Shown: positions 44,237 to 55,445, counted from the stretch's first letter. The stretch is 64,000 nucleotides of DNA from Podocnemis expansa (GCA_007922195.1 ML682059.1:15215303-15279302), one strand, 5' to 3'. Numbers and translations: made by a program. Notes: generated by a model not told the origin, from the letters alone.

Positions 44237-45212
44237 TCTAAGATCAAAAGTGGCGAATATGATCATGTAGTCTGACCTACTGCAGGCCACAGAACCTTAC
44301 CTACCCACACCTTTAACAAACCTTTAACCTATGATTGAGTTATTAAAGTCCTCAAATCATGATTTAAAGACTTTAAAGTACAGGAGAATCCACTAGCAAG
44401 CGAGTCATGTCCCGTGCTACAGAGGAAGGTGAAAAACCCCCCTAGCCCTTCACAATCTGCCCTGGGGGAATATTCCTTCCTGATCCCAGATATGGTGATC
44501 AGTTAAAACCCTGAACATGTGAGCAAGTCTCACCAGCCAGACCCCCAAGAAAGAAATCTCTGTAACAACCCAGAACCCATCCCATCTAATGCCTGTTCTC
44601 AAGTCACTGGCATATCCACTCCTAGTAGCTGAAAAACTGGTCAATTTTCAAGCTAGGGCATCCCATGATACAATCCCCTCCATAAATGTATCATGCTCAG
44701 TTTTGAAGCCAGCTAGCTTTTTTGCCCCCACAGCTCCTCTTAGAAGGCTGTTCCAGAACTTTATTTATCTGACGGTTAGAAACCTGCATCTAATTTAAAG
44801 CCTAAAATGCCTGACTGACAGTTTGTATTCATTTGTTCTTGTGTCCACATTGGCGCTGTACTCAAAATAATTTCTCTTTCTCCCTGTTATTTATCTCTCT
44901 GATGTATTTATATAGAGCAATCATAACTCCCCTCAACCTTGTTTTGATTAGGTTAAACAAGCCAATCTCTTTAAATTGCCTCTCATAAGGCAGGTTTTCC
45001 ATCCTGCAGATCATCCTTGTAGCCCTAGCCCTTCCTTGCACTATTCCAGATTGAATTAATCTTTTCTAAATATGGATTACCTGAACTGCACACAGTATGC
45101 CAGATGTGGTCTCATCAGCACCTTGTACAGTACTAACAGCTCACTATGTCTACTGCAAATTCCTCTTCTGATACATCCTAGGATTGCATTAGTTTTTTAC
45201 TGAGACGCATTA

Positions 45213-46749
45213 CACTGGTGACAACAGAGGTTGTTTCGAAAGAAGAAACACCATGTTCACATGATGGCATTGTTTCGAAACAACTTAACGCCCATTTGGT
45301 AATGAAACAACGTTGTTTCGAAACAATTGTTTCAAAACAATCCCGTCTGAACATGTTATTTCAAAACGACAGTGACTTGTTTCGAAATAACTGTTGTCCG
45401 AACATGCTATTTCACTTTGAGCTTTTTTTCTTAATTTGAATTAACATTTTCTTAATTCAAATTAACTTATTTTGAAATAATGCCTTATTTTGATACAAGT
45501 TGCTTTAAAACAACTTGTATCGAAATAACCCCCTGTGTGTGAACATAGCCTCAGAGTCACCGTTTTGAAATAAGGCCTTGTTTTGAAACAAGTTATTTCA
45601 AAATAAAAAAAAAAATTAATTTGAAATAAGGAAAAATGAGGGAATCGAAATAGCATGTCCACTGTGACATGCTATTTCGAAATAGGAGAGGGGAGGGGCA
45701 GGGAGGTCTGTGCTGGGCTGGGGAAGCCCCACCCCCAGGATTCCCCTGCCCAGCCCTGCCACTTCTGCAGAGGGCGAGGGGGTTTCCCCTGCCCCCCCCA
45801 CAGCTCTGGCCGAGGGTTGAGGGGGCTTCCCCTGCCCCCCCGCAGCTCCAGGCGAGGGCTTCCCCTGCCCCTCCGCAGCTCCTGCCATGGGCGGGGGAGC
45901 TTTCCCAGTACCCCCCCCCCACTTCTGCCACAGGCGGCCCCAACCTGCCCACGGCAGAAGCGGCGGGGGGGCGCCAGGGAAGCCCCCCTGCCCACAGCAG
46001 GAGCTGCGGGGAGGCAGGGGAAGCCCCCCATGTCCCCAGTCGGAGTGGTGGGGGGGTAGGGGAAGCCCCACTACCCCTGAAGAAGCGGTAGGGGGCAGGG
46101 GACACACCCTACCCCCGGTGGGAGCTGCTGGGGGCAGGGGGAGCTCCCCACCCACAGTAGGAGGGGGTGCCAGGGCTTGGGGGCATCCCCAGTGGTGGGG
46201 TGAGCCTTCCCTAGAGTGGCCACCCAATGGGGGCTGCAGTCCCCCTGACCGGGCTGCGGGGCCAGCAGCTCCCCTGCAGCCTGGGTGGGGGGCAGAGCCC
46301 TGGGGGTGCCCCAGCCAGCTTCCCCCCGCTTCCCATTGCCGGGGATAGGGGGAGCGAAGGGGGCTGGGGCTCCTGTCCCCCCCTGCTCCCAGCAAGGGGA
46401 AGCTGGGGGGAAGCTGGCTGAGGCACCCTCGGACCCCCTGCACTCCACTCAGTACCCTGGCCAGGGTGCCAATCCCTGGCCAGAGTGCTGAGGGGGGAAG
46501 GTCCTTGTTATTTCAAAACACTCCTTATTTCAAAATAACATGTCCAAACGGCTTATTTCAAAACAACTGCTTTCAAAATAACCCTCCTTTTAAAAGCAAA
46601 TTGGTTTAAGCTGTTTCGAAAGGAGGGGTCTTGTTTCAAAATGAGGAGGTTCCTCCTTTCGAAACAAGAAAACATCATTTGGACATAGGGACTTTTTTTT
46701 CAAAACAACCAGTGTTGTTTCGAAGTAAAAGCCTTGTGTGGACATACTC
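45213..46749. mobile_element. Composite foldback block with GC-rich centre
   Basis: The first part (45213-45550) is a GTTCACAC-type foldback lacking its left end and ending GTGTGTGAACATAGCC. The second (about 45560-46749) has TTTCGAAA arms on both sides (TATTTCGAAATAGGAG near 45670; GTTTCGAAAGGAGG near 46613) and ends GTGTGGACATACTC. Its middle (45690-46500) is about 800 bases of very GC-rich sequence with tandem GGCAGGGGAAGCCCC / GGAGCTGCGGGG phrases. This keeps many frames open, but they show no protein family. Like the 55559 element, it may carry captured GC-rich DNA. Confidence 0.65.
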
Positions 46750-47024
46750 ATCCTGTCATCAACCAGCACACCCAGGTCCTTCTCCTCCTCTGTCACTTCC
46801 AACTAATGCACCCCCAACTTATTGGAAAAATTCTTGTTATTAGTCCCAAAATGCACTTTCCATTATTAAATTTCATCTTACCCGTCCTCAGTGTTTAGCA
46901 ATCCCACTTCCTTCTTTGATTTCTTCCCATTTATATGAATAAAAAACCTCTTACTACTGGTTTTAATTCCCTTTGCAAGGTCCAATTCTGCTTGGCCTCT
47001 GGCTTTTCTCACTTTATCTCTACA

Positions 47025-47457
47025 GGTATGTCTACATGGTAAGTGTTATTTTGAAATAACCCATTTCAAAATAACTCATTTCAAAATAAAATCCTTATTT
47101 AGAAATAAGTTAATTCGAATTAACAGTTTATTAATTTGAATTAAGGGAAAGCCTGCTTTCAAAACAGCTGTCATTGTGAAATAAGGCCGTTCGGACATGT
47201 TGTTTTGAAACAGTTGTTTCGAAACAATGGTGTTGTTTCAAAACAATGTGTCCGAATGCCGTTGTTTCAAAACAACCATTTCAAAACAACAGCTATTTCA
47301 ATTTCCTGCTAGGTTTAACGGTTTTGAAACAACGGTCATTATTTCAAAACAATGGGTCCGTTGTTTCGAAATAACGGTACATCGTGTGGACATAAGAAAT
47401 TTTATTTCAAAACAACAGCTGTTGTTTCGAAATAAAACTCACGTCTGAACACAGTCT
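47025..47457. mobile_element. Foldback MITE, TTTCGAAA class (433 bp), in CR1
   Basis: It starts GGTATGTCTACATGG and ends CTGAACACAGTCT, with ACA at 47022-47024 and 47458-47460. The CR1-like phrase ACTTTATCTCTACA...TGTTCTGATC continues across it. The double palindrome is at about 47109-47143. Confidence 0.82.
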
Positions 47458-47655
47458 ACATGTTCTGATCTTCAAAAGATAACTTTTATTGCTGATTCCT
47501 CATCCCTTCCACTCCTTGAAGGCTTTCTGCTTCCTCTTAATCACCTATCTGAGATGCTTACGCATCCAGCTTGATCTACAACTCTTGCCTATGAATTTGT
47601 TCTTTTCTTTGTAATGCAGGCCTCAGATAGTTCCTGCAACTTTGACATGAAAGCT

Positions 47656-47703
47656 TATGGCCAAAGCAATTTGTAGTCTTTAAGGTGTCACAGGACTTTC
47701 ATA
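47656..47703 (+). repeat. Penelope-like 3' end, cut by a foldback insertion
   Basis: The family phrase AAAGCTTATGGCC...TTAAGGTGTCACAGGACTTTC is in sense orientation here. It appears to continue for a short distance after the foldback (AGTTTTTAATAGG, 48133 on), where it becomes unrecognisable. Confidence 0.55.
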
Positions 47704-48129
47704 GGGTATGTCTACACAGCACTTTTATTTCAAAATAACACTGGTTATTTTGAAATAAAAGATATTTGGTCCACATGACGTTTTCTGATTTTGAAAGGAC
47801 AGATCCCATCCTTTCGAAATAAGAACTGCTGTTCCGAAACAGGTTAACCCCCAATTGTTTTGAAACAGCTGTTACTTTGAAATGGGTATTTCGAAATAAG
47901 GCCTTTTGGACATGTTATTTTGAAACAACACCATTGTTTCGAAACAGCTGTTTCGCAACAACATGTCCAAACGGCTTTATTTTGAAATGACCATTTTGAA
48001 ATAACAGCCGTTTCAACAGCAGGCTTTCCCTTAATTCGAATTAACATTTTGTTAATTCGAATTAACTTATTTTGAAATAACTCATTTTGAAATCCTGATT
48101 TCGAAATAACTGTGTGTGTAGACATAGCC
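47704..48129. mobile_element. Foldback MITE, TTTCGAAA class (426 bp)
   Basis: Ends are GGGTATGTCTACACAGC and GTGTGTGTAGACATAGCC, with perfect ATA duplications (47701-47703 and 48130-48132). The double palindrome is at about 48031-48066. The CCTTTCGAAATAAG words resemble 38931-39377. Confidence 0.9.
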
Positions 48130-48167
48130 ATAGTTTTTAATAGGAGAGGATTTTTGCCCCTCTGACC

Positions 48168-48514
48168 CCGCTTGTTTCGACACAACCATGCGTCGTGTGA
48201 ACAGAGGTTGTTTCGAAATAAGAAAGGCCATGTTCACATGACACACCGTTGTTTCGAAACAACTTAAACCCCATGTGGGGACGAAACAACGTTGTTTTGA
48301 AATGATTGTTTCGAAACAGTGCCGTCCGAACATGTTGTTTCAAAACAACGGTGACTCGTGTAGATATAACTGTTGTCTAAACTTGCTATTTCGATTCCTG
48401 CTTTTTTCCTTAATTCGAATTAACATTTTCTTTATTCAAATTAACTTATTTCGAAATAAGGCGTTATTTCGATACAACTTGTATCGAAATAACCCCCTGT
48501 GTGTGAACATAGCC
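48168..48514. mobile_element. Foldback MITE, GTTCACAC-ended class, left end lost
   Basis: Right end GTGTGTGAACATAGCC (to 48514). The body matches 32461-32822 and 45213-45550 closely (GTTGTTTCGAAATAAGAAAGGCC, then ACACCGTTGTTTCG). The terminal left repeat is missing. The DIRS element begins directly after it. Confidence 0.78.
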
Positions 48515-48600
48515 TATGAGTCACAGCCAATCCGGCCCCTCCTCAGTTCCTTCTAACTGTCGTGGCGGTAGCTGGAGTGCTTTTGACTGTCTTCGCATAG

Positions 48601-50957
48601 TTGTTCATCGCTATTATTAGAAAGAGTACCCGTTCCAGAGTTAGTTGCCGCCGGCCTCCAGGTTGGGGAACGCCAGGGTTTAAAATTTGTGAAGCATGTT
48701 GCAAGCTGATGTTGTTTGACAACCCACACCACTCCTGCTTGATGTGTTTGGGAGAGGCTCACCTCAAAGACAAGTGTAAGATCTGTAAGAGCTTCAATCC
48801 GCACACTCAGAAGGATAGGGAGCAAAGGCTGAAGCTTCTTTTGATGGAGGAAGCCCTTAGACCAACTTCTGGAGTGAGTTCCAGCGTGGTGCTGTCAGTT
48901 AGTAGTGCCCCAGCAGCACCGAGGCACTGGCCATTGGCACCAGCACCAGCAGCAGGGTCCGTGGTTCTGTCAACAGCCCCTTCCACCTCCAGCTCTTCAG
49001 ATCATTGGTGGCACCACTGTCTCTCTCCAGTACCACAAAAGAGGAGGAGGTTGGGCACAAGGAGCTCCTCAGTGAGGTTGAGCACTCCTAAAGGGCCACA
49101 ATCTTAGGTGCAACAGCCATCAGCTCTGTCAATACCAGTTCAGGTGCAGCGGTCAGATCTGGTGCCTGTGCCATCCCCAATGCAGGATATTTTAGGGGAG
49201 GACATGCTGCTGCTTTCTGTGCCCATAACATTTGAGGCAGCGTGTGACCTTATTGAACAGATGGCACTGTCTGCCTTGGGTCTGGCTCCATCTCCGGCAC
49301 ACACATCGGGGCTACTGAGAGGGAAGCTTCTGCGGGTGCATCCAGCTTCTCTGCGCTCACCAGCACCGAGATCCCGGTTGCTCTTGAGCTTACAGGTGAA
49401 GGACCCTCGGACACCATCAGCGGTGCTGTCTCGGTCTCAATCCCTGGTACCATCCGTCATTGTCACAGCGGCAGGGGCTCCTCGGTACCATTCACCTATA
49501 AGGAGAGGCCGTCACTGCTTTCCTGTGCCACTAAGAATGCTGGAAGACCAAAGCCCCCGGCACCACCATAAGACAGCCTCCAGTACTGCACCACCATGGT
49601 CCCCCTTCTATCGGACTTGGATGAGGCTTCCTTGGTGTCCAGAGTTAGTAGGCCCAGGAGCAAACGGTTGGTTCCATACCCCTGCAGTGGTATTCTCAAT
49701 GGCCTGTTCCTTTGCAGTGGCTTTTCTGAACTCCTTGGGCTTTCCATCAGGGCAAGGCCCCGAGTTGAGCAGATCCCACTTGCAAGCAAGCTCTTGCCTC
49801 CAGCCCTCCTATGCCATGGGTGCTCCCCCAGAGACAAGGGACCTCTCAGAAGGGGATTCCTCTGCAAGATCCCAGGCTCCTACAGATCAAGACAGTTTAG
49901 ACCATCAGGGCTAACTAGAAGTTGCAACCGAACCAATAGATCCATCTGTAGAATCATCGTCATCTCCTCCGGATGAGTTGGTTGCAGGGGCCAAGCCTGA
50001 GCCTATCCCAGATGATAGTAAAGTGCATCAAGATCTCCTGTGCAGAGTCACTTGGGGCTTGGGTCTGCAAGTGGAGGAGATTGTAGAAGAGGCAGATCTG
50101 AGGGTTGGCATTCTTGTACTGGAAGGCCCCTATCGAGTAGCCCTTCCGCTTATCAAGACCATCCAGAAAACCATGTGTGGCATACTCCAGCCTCTATGCT
50201 TCCCACGGCCAAGAGGATAGAGCGAAAATACTTTGTGCCTTCAGAAGGTTAAGAGCACTTCTACATGCATCCTGCACTGGGATCTCTGGTTGTAGTGACA
50301 GTCAATGAGAGAGAGCGACTAGGCCATCAAGGACCATCCCCTCAGTCTAAGGATGCAAAAAAGTTAGACTTATTTGGAAGGAAGATCTACTCTATGGCAG
50401 GGCTTCAACTCTGCATTGCTAACCAATAGGAGATCTGTAGTCGCCATGCCTTTAATGCATGGTGCTCATTGGAGAGGTTCTTGGAGAAGTGCAAGTACAG
50501 CTTGAGGTCTGAGTTTTTGGCTGCCGTTAAGGAGGGCAAGATAGTTTCTCGAGCCCTATTGCAATTGGCGTTAGACGCTGCAGATGCAGCAGCCAGAGCT
50601 GTGGCATCCTGAGTCACCATGCACCACAGCTCTTGGCTTCAGGCATCAGGTCTGCCCCAGGAGGTGCAGAATACCATCCAAGATCTCCCTTTTGAAGGCC
50701 CAGAGTTGTTTTCGCAACAGATGAACGCCAAGCTCCAGACTCTGAGGGATGGCAGGTCCCTGCTTAAGTTTCTAGGGCTACACACACCGGCGCCCCAGAG
50801 GAGATCCTTCAAGCCCATCCCAGTGCCCATGGCTTCCAACCACTCACAAAGTTATAACGCTTGGTGCAGCTGGAATGGCCGAAAAAGTAATTATCTTCCA
50901 ACTCCCCTTTCCCAAGGAGCTTCACACCAGTCTTTGAGCTCCAAGAAAGGTCTTTGA
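48601..50957 (+). pseudogene. DIRS gag-like protein remnant
   Basis: The first 437 codons (48601-49914) are in one frame with a single TAG (49105-49107). A Cys/His cluster near the start reads CEACCKLMLFDNPHHSC, LMCLGEAHLKDKCKIC, then basic HTQKDREQRLK. A long Ser/Pro/Thr-rich region follows. After a frame break the C-terminal part is readable at 50619-50957: SSWLQASGLPQEVQN, LPFEGPELFSQQMNAKL, FLGLHTPAPQRRSFKP. The Cys/His cluster and the LPFEG---LF block are features of DIRS gag proteins. It is inactive. Confidence 0.75.
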
Positions 50958-52230
50958 AGGTGTGTTCAAGGATAATGTACCATTATCTCTGGATCTGCAC
51001 CCTCCATTCACCAACAGACTATCCAACTTTTATCTGTCTTGGTCCCGGATCACCTCCGATGCATGGGTGCTGTGAACAGTGTCCCAGGGATACTCCATTC
51101 AGTTCTCCTCCTTTCCCCCAGGCCACCCTCCTCATTCTCCAGCCCCCTCCAGGGACTCTTCTCATGATTGTCTGTTTGAGCAGGAGGTGCAGGCCTTGAT
51201 GGACAAAGGAGCCATAGAGGAGGTTCTGCAGGAACTTTGGGAGAAAGGCATTTATTCCCGCTATTTCTTGATCTGAAAAGCAAAAGGGAGTCTTTGTCCG
51301 ATCCTCAGCCTCAGAGGTCTGAGCCATCATCTGTGCAAGATACGCTTTCACATGGTTTCCCTTTCTGCGATAATTCCCTCCTTGGATCCGGGAGACTGGT
51401 ACACTGGCCTCGATCTTCAGGATGTGTATTTCCATATTTTGATAATTCCCAGGCACAGGAGGTTCCTGTGATTTGTAGTAGGCAGCAGGCATCTCCAGTT
51501 CTCCATCCTGCCTTTCAGGCTGGCAGCCGTCCCACGCGTTTTCACAAAGCGCCTAGTGGTGGTTGCAGCATTCCTTAGGCATTCCAAGATCCAGGGGTAC
51601 CCCTACCTGGATGACTGGTTGGTTTGTGGCTGGTCGAAGGATGAAGTCACCCATCACTTGGACATGATATAGAGCACCTTCCAATGCCTCGGTCTACTGG
51701 TCAATGTACAAAAGTCCACCCTCATTCCGACTCAAAAAACAGAGTTTATATGTGCCTTGTTGGACTCAAAACTGGCAAGAGCTTCCCTTCCAGGCTCTCG
51801 GTTTGAGAGTATCAGGTACCTCACGAGTGACTTCCAGAGGTTCCCGCTCACTTCAATTCACTCGTGCCTGCGGTTGCTGGGGTTCATGGCAGCATGCACC
51901 CATCTGGTGAGACACACCCTCTTGAGGTTGCGTCTGCTGCAGATGTGGCTGGCATCAGTTTACCGGCCAACGAGAAATGATATCAATGGTAAGGTCACAA
52001 TCCTTATGGGTGTGCTAAGCTCTCTAGACTGATGGTGCCTCAAGCAAAATGTGTGTCAAGGGCTGCCCTTTCAGCCACCCCAACCCTCGAGGTTCTTGGG
52101 CACAAACGTGTCAGACTTGGGGTGGGGGGCTCATCTTTTTCCCCTCACAACCCAAGTCCTCTGGAGAGACAGCGAATTGAACCTGCATATCAACGTGAAG
52201 GACCCCCGAGTGGTCTGCCTAGGTTTAGAG
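50958..52230 (+). pseudogene. DIRS reverse transcriptase-RNase H remnant
   Basis: Pieces in shifting frames follow the expected order: TNRLSNFYLSWSRITSDAWVL near 51012, the fragment VYFHISIFPGHRRFLRFVV near 51425, the catalytic YLDDW at 51604-51618, then FLPSRFESIRYL-like text and a region with FMAACTHLVRHTLLRLRLLQMW near 51885. The RNase H block VSDLGWGAHL is near 52109, where the usual TDAS--GWGAHL has already lost residues. At least three frameshifts and a TAG after DMI (51669) break it. Confidence 0.75.
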
Positions 52231-52990
52231 AGGCTTTTCCCGATGGTGCATCCTCCAATTGCGCAGTGGGACCTCAATCTGGTCCTCTCAAGACTCACAA
52301 GGCCCCCGTTCGAGCCACTTGCCTCCTGCTCACTTCTCCTTTCGTGGAAGTCCTAGTGGCGATAATGTTGGCCAGGAGAGTTTCAGAGATTTGGGCATTG
52401 TCAGCCTCCATGACTTATACTATTTTCTTCAAAGACAAAGTTCAACTGTGTCTTCACCTAGCATTCCATCCTAAGGAGGTTTCGCAGTTTCACTTTAATC
52501 AGGAAATTGTTTTGCTGGTCTTTTATCCAAAGCCGCATGCCTTAGACAAAAAAAGAAGTCTCCACACTCTGGATGTTCACCATGCTTTGGCCTTCTACTT
52601 ATAGAGGATGAAATGTTTTAGAAAGACATCCCAACTGTTTGTGGCAGTAGCAGAGAGAATGAAAGGGGAGCCAGTCTCGGCTCAGCGCTTCTCCTTCCTG
52701 GATAGTTTCTTACATTCACGAATGTTATACATTGGCTAAGATTGACCTGCTGGCAATCAAGGCCCACTCAACCAGAGCTCAAGCCTCTTCTGATGTATTC
52801 TTGAGTGGGGTACTGATTGTGGACATTTGTAAGGTGGCTATATGGTCATCTGCGCACACATTCACACAGCATTATGTGATTGATTGGCGAGCTCAAGGTG
52901 ACACTGCAGTGGGTACAGCAATTCTGCAGTCAGTGCACCTGAGATTCCAACCCACCACCATAGGTGAGACTAGGGAATCACCTACTATGG
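52231..52990 (+). pseudogene. DIRS tyrosine recombinase remnant
   Basis: Catalytic landmarks are visible: the first Arg in VLVAIMLARRVSEIWAL (near 52350-52400), the H-x-x-R box as HSTR at 52765-52776 (AIKAHSTRAQASSD), and the Tyr in HTFTQHYVIDW (near 52858-52890). The DICKVAIWSS phrase before the Tyr is typical of the DIRS recombinase. Stops after FYL (52602) and frameshifts disable it. This domain distinguishes DIRS from LTR retrotransposons, which use a DDE integrase. Confidence 0.78.
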
Positions 52991-53011
52991 AATTGCCAAG
53001 AGCAAGCACTC

Positions 53012-53221
53012 GAAGAAGAAGGTTACTCACCTGTAACTGGTGTGACTCACATAGAGAGCCGCGACAGCGCCACTCCAGAGGGCGCCACAGCTGACCCTAA
53101 GGGTGCTCTGTAGGAAAAGGTCTCCGGCTATCCGTGCACGCGTGCATGTACACCTACAATAGAATGTCCAGGAGCAACACATCTTGAAGAACACCAGTTA
53201 CAGGTGGGTAACCTCTTCTTC
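53012..53221. repeat. Inverted repeat in the DIRS 3' region
   Basis: GAAGGTTACTCACCTGTAAC (within 53012-53040) is matched on the opposite strand by GTTACAGGTGGGTAACCTC (within 53194-53221), giving a ~28-bp stem and a ~150-base loop. Terminal or internal complementary repeats are used in the DIRS circular intermediate; assigning this one is inference. Confidence 0.65.
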
Positions 53222-53320
53222 TGTCCTTTGTAACTACTGAGAACAGCCGAGCTCCATTGTCTTTGGAGCATCCCTTCAAGTAGCTGAAGGTTGCTATCAA
53301 ATCCCCCTTCTGGCTTTTCA
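53222..53320 (-). mobile_element. CR1 LINE fragment
   Basis: The TGTAACTACTGAGAACAGCC...CCTTCAAGTAGCTGAAGGTTGC phrase is the minus-strand CR1 C-terminal region also seen at 5600-5660. Only about 100 bases remain next to the DIRS end. Confidence 0.75.
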
Positions 53321-53997
53321 TTCCTATATATTCATTTCAATGCATTTACTTCACACACAGTATAGCAAAACAGTGTGTTGGTGAAGAAAACATCATTGGG
53401 TAAAGTATGCCAGAAGGATATTGTTATCAGATATCCCATCTTATTAAAAAAGCAAATGATTTTGCTTTATGGAAACACAGATAGCTGAAATTCTCAGAGA
53501 AAAGCACATTAATTGACTGGAATGCCCCAGTTTTTACCCCCAAATTATCTGTGGTTATCATTTTTCTATTTTAACTGACCTTTTTTTGTTAGCTCCCTTT
53601 CTTACACAAACTCAGCAGACACAATGAACATGGTGCTCTTGAAGCCAGACTTAGAATCAGGAAGGGACATGCGGAGCAAATCCTGTCCATATATTCATCC
53701 AGTCACCTGGACCTGATTTTAGATCATATACCCTTGTTCCCTGCAGGAAGAAACCTCTTTTATAGGATGCAGATTCTTGTATTTTTCATGATTACTGCTG
53801 ACTCCTTGACAAATGTAAATGTCCAAGCCTGAAGACATTATCAAGACACGTAGAAATTGTCATTGAGTAGTTTCACAGTTTCTTGCTCCATTCTTTCTCT
53901 ATCTTCTTTATTCCTTTTGACCCCCACTTTATTTATTTTCTCTATTCTCTCACCCTACCAATTTTCTTTTATTAAATATATTGCTGGTAGGTATTCA
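53321..53997. other. Unassigned sequence
   Basis: No gene or repeat supported. Confidence 0.5.
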
Positions 53998-55445
53998 CAG
54001 TATCATAGATTAGGGCTGGAAGGGACCTCATGAGGTCATCTAGTCCAAACCCCTGCTAAAAGCGGGACTATTCCCACTGAATTATTGCATCCAAGGTTTT
54101 GTCTAAGTAGGTCTTAAAAATTTCCAAAGATGGTGATGCCACTACTTCCTTAGACAACCCATTCCAGTGCTTCACCACACTCCTAGTGGGAAAGTTTTTC
54201 CTAATATCCTACCTTGACCATCCGAGCTGCAACTTGACACCATTGTTCCGTGTTCTGTTCTCTGTCACCATTGAGAATAGCTTAGCTCCCTCCTCTTTGG
54301 AGTACTCCTTCAAGTAGTCTTCTCTTCTCCTGACTGTATAAGCATAGCTCCTTCAGTGTCTCTCCTTGTAAGTTACGTATAGAGCCCTGCAAATCCACAG
54401 ATATCTGTAGATATCCAACTTATATCCGCATCCACGGATACAACATGGATATCCGTGGACCATTTCTTGTGGATGCAGGTCAGATATGGACTCACATATT
54501 ATTATCTGCACAGAGCTAGAGCCCTGCCAATATGCGAATATCCATGGATATCCACATCGTATCCACATCCATGAATACAACACAGATATCCGTGGACCAT
54601 TTCTTGTGGATGCAGGGCTCTATTTATGTGCCCCAACTCCCAAATCATTTTTGTTGTCCTCCACTAGAGTCTTTCTAATTTGTCCACATCTTTTTTGTTG
54701 TGGGGAGCCCAAAACTGGGCACAGTATTCCAGATGCGGCCTCACCAGCGCTGAACAGAGAGGAATAATGACATCCTTCGATCTGCTAGCAATGCTCCTAC
54801 TGACACAGCCCCATATGCCATTAGCCCTTTTGGCAACAAGAGCACATTGTTTACTAATATCCAGCTTCCCATCCTCCAAAACCCCCAGGTCCTTTTCTAT
54901 ACAGCTGCTACTTTGCTGATCTGTCCCCAGCCTGTAGCGGTACATGGGATTTTTCCGTCCTAAAGTGCAGGACTTTGCACTTGTCCATCTTGTACCTCAT
55001 GAGATTTTGTTTGGTGCAATGCTCCAATTTGTCTAGGTCTCCCTGAATTGTATCTCTACTCTCCAGGATATCTATTATTCTTCCCAGCTTGGTGTCATCC
55101 AAAAACTTACTAAGCATGAACTCATCCCATCATCTAGATCATTAATAAGGAGGTTGAAAACCGGCCTCAGGACCAACCGCTGAGGAGCTCTGCTTGTTAC
55201 TGGTTGCCAGCTAGATGCTGAGCCATTGATCCCTAACCTCTGATCATGATGATCTAGCCAGCTTTCTATCCACCTTATGGTCTATTCATCCAACCCATAC
55301 TTTCTGAATTCACTGGCAAGAATGCTGTGGGAAATCATATCAAAAGCTTTGCTAAAGTCAAGGTATATATCACGTTAATGGCTATTCCCACATCCAGAAA
55401 GCCAGTCAGTTCATCACAGAAGGCAATCAGGTTGGTCAAGCATCT
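53998..55445 (-). mobile_element. CR1 LINE, RT palm to 3' end, interrupted by hAT MITE
   Basis: On the minus strand, CR1 RT is readable: an AFDMISHSILASEFRKYGLDE palm region (near 55350-55280), MLSKFLDDTKLGRIIDI (the DD box at 55117-55070), then MRYKMDKCKVLHFR, VAKRANGIWGCVSRSIASRSKDV, LVRPHLEYCAQFWAPHNKKDV and KLERL (54945-54664). The 3' end with ATCATGAGGTCCC continues to 53998. A few stops and frameshifts are present. A 243-bp hAT MITE (54380-54622) splits the C-terminal part. Confidence 0.88.
54380..54622. mobile_element. hAT MITE (243 bp) made of two tandem units
   Basis: Ends TAGAGCCCTGCA and TGCAGGGCTCTA are perfect inverted repeats. Flanking 8-mers GTTACGTA (54372-54379) and TTTATGTG (54623-54630) are degenerate duplications, and CR1 continues across. 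A second TAGAGCCCTGC starts near 54518. The phrase TATCCGTGGACCATTTCTTG occurs twice (about 54451 and 54589), so the element is a dimer of ~105-bp units rich in GGATATCC words. Confidence 0.8.

Larger units (their letters stand above)
44240..47655 (-). mobile_element. Long CR1-type LINE region, broken by foldback insertions
   Basis: Minus-strand CR1 sequence runs from a 3' end (44240-44420, same as 12268-12480) through C-terminal coding (MIALYKYI-like near 44920, then WTQEQMNTNCQ-like near 44840). It continues through the region reading VTEEEKDLGVLVDDR (46802-46758) and further upstream coding at 46860-47020 and 47462-47655. It is split at 45213-46749 and 47025-47457 by foldback elements. Stops and shifts are frequent. 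The part beyond 46860 could belong to a second copy. Confidence 0.65.
48515..53221 (+). mobile_element. DIRS-type tyrosine-recombinase retrotransposon, decayed (~4.7 kb)
   Basis: The element holds gag, RT-RNase H and tyrosine recombinase regions in order on one strand, with no LTRs, as DIRS elements do. The 3' part has inverted sequences 53012-53040 and 53194-53221. DIRS elements integrate by recombination without a target duplication, and none is seen. The left limit is where the neighbouring foldback ends; the true left terminal repeat may be missing. Multiple frame breaks show it is inactive. Confidence 0.82.

Noticed and set aside
45593..46448. Several long open frames rich in Gly, Pro and Ala on both strands
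   Set aside because: They exist because the stretch is very GC-rich and repetitive. Frames are open on both strands at once, no domain is recognisable, and the block lies inside a foldback element.
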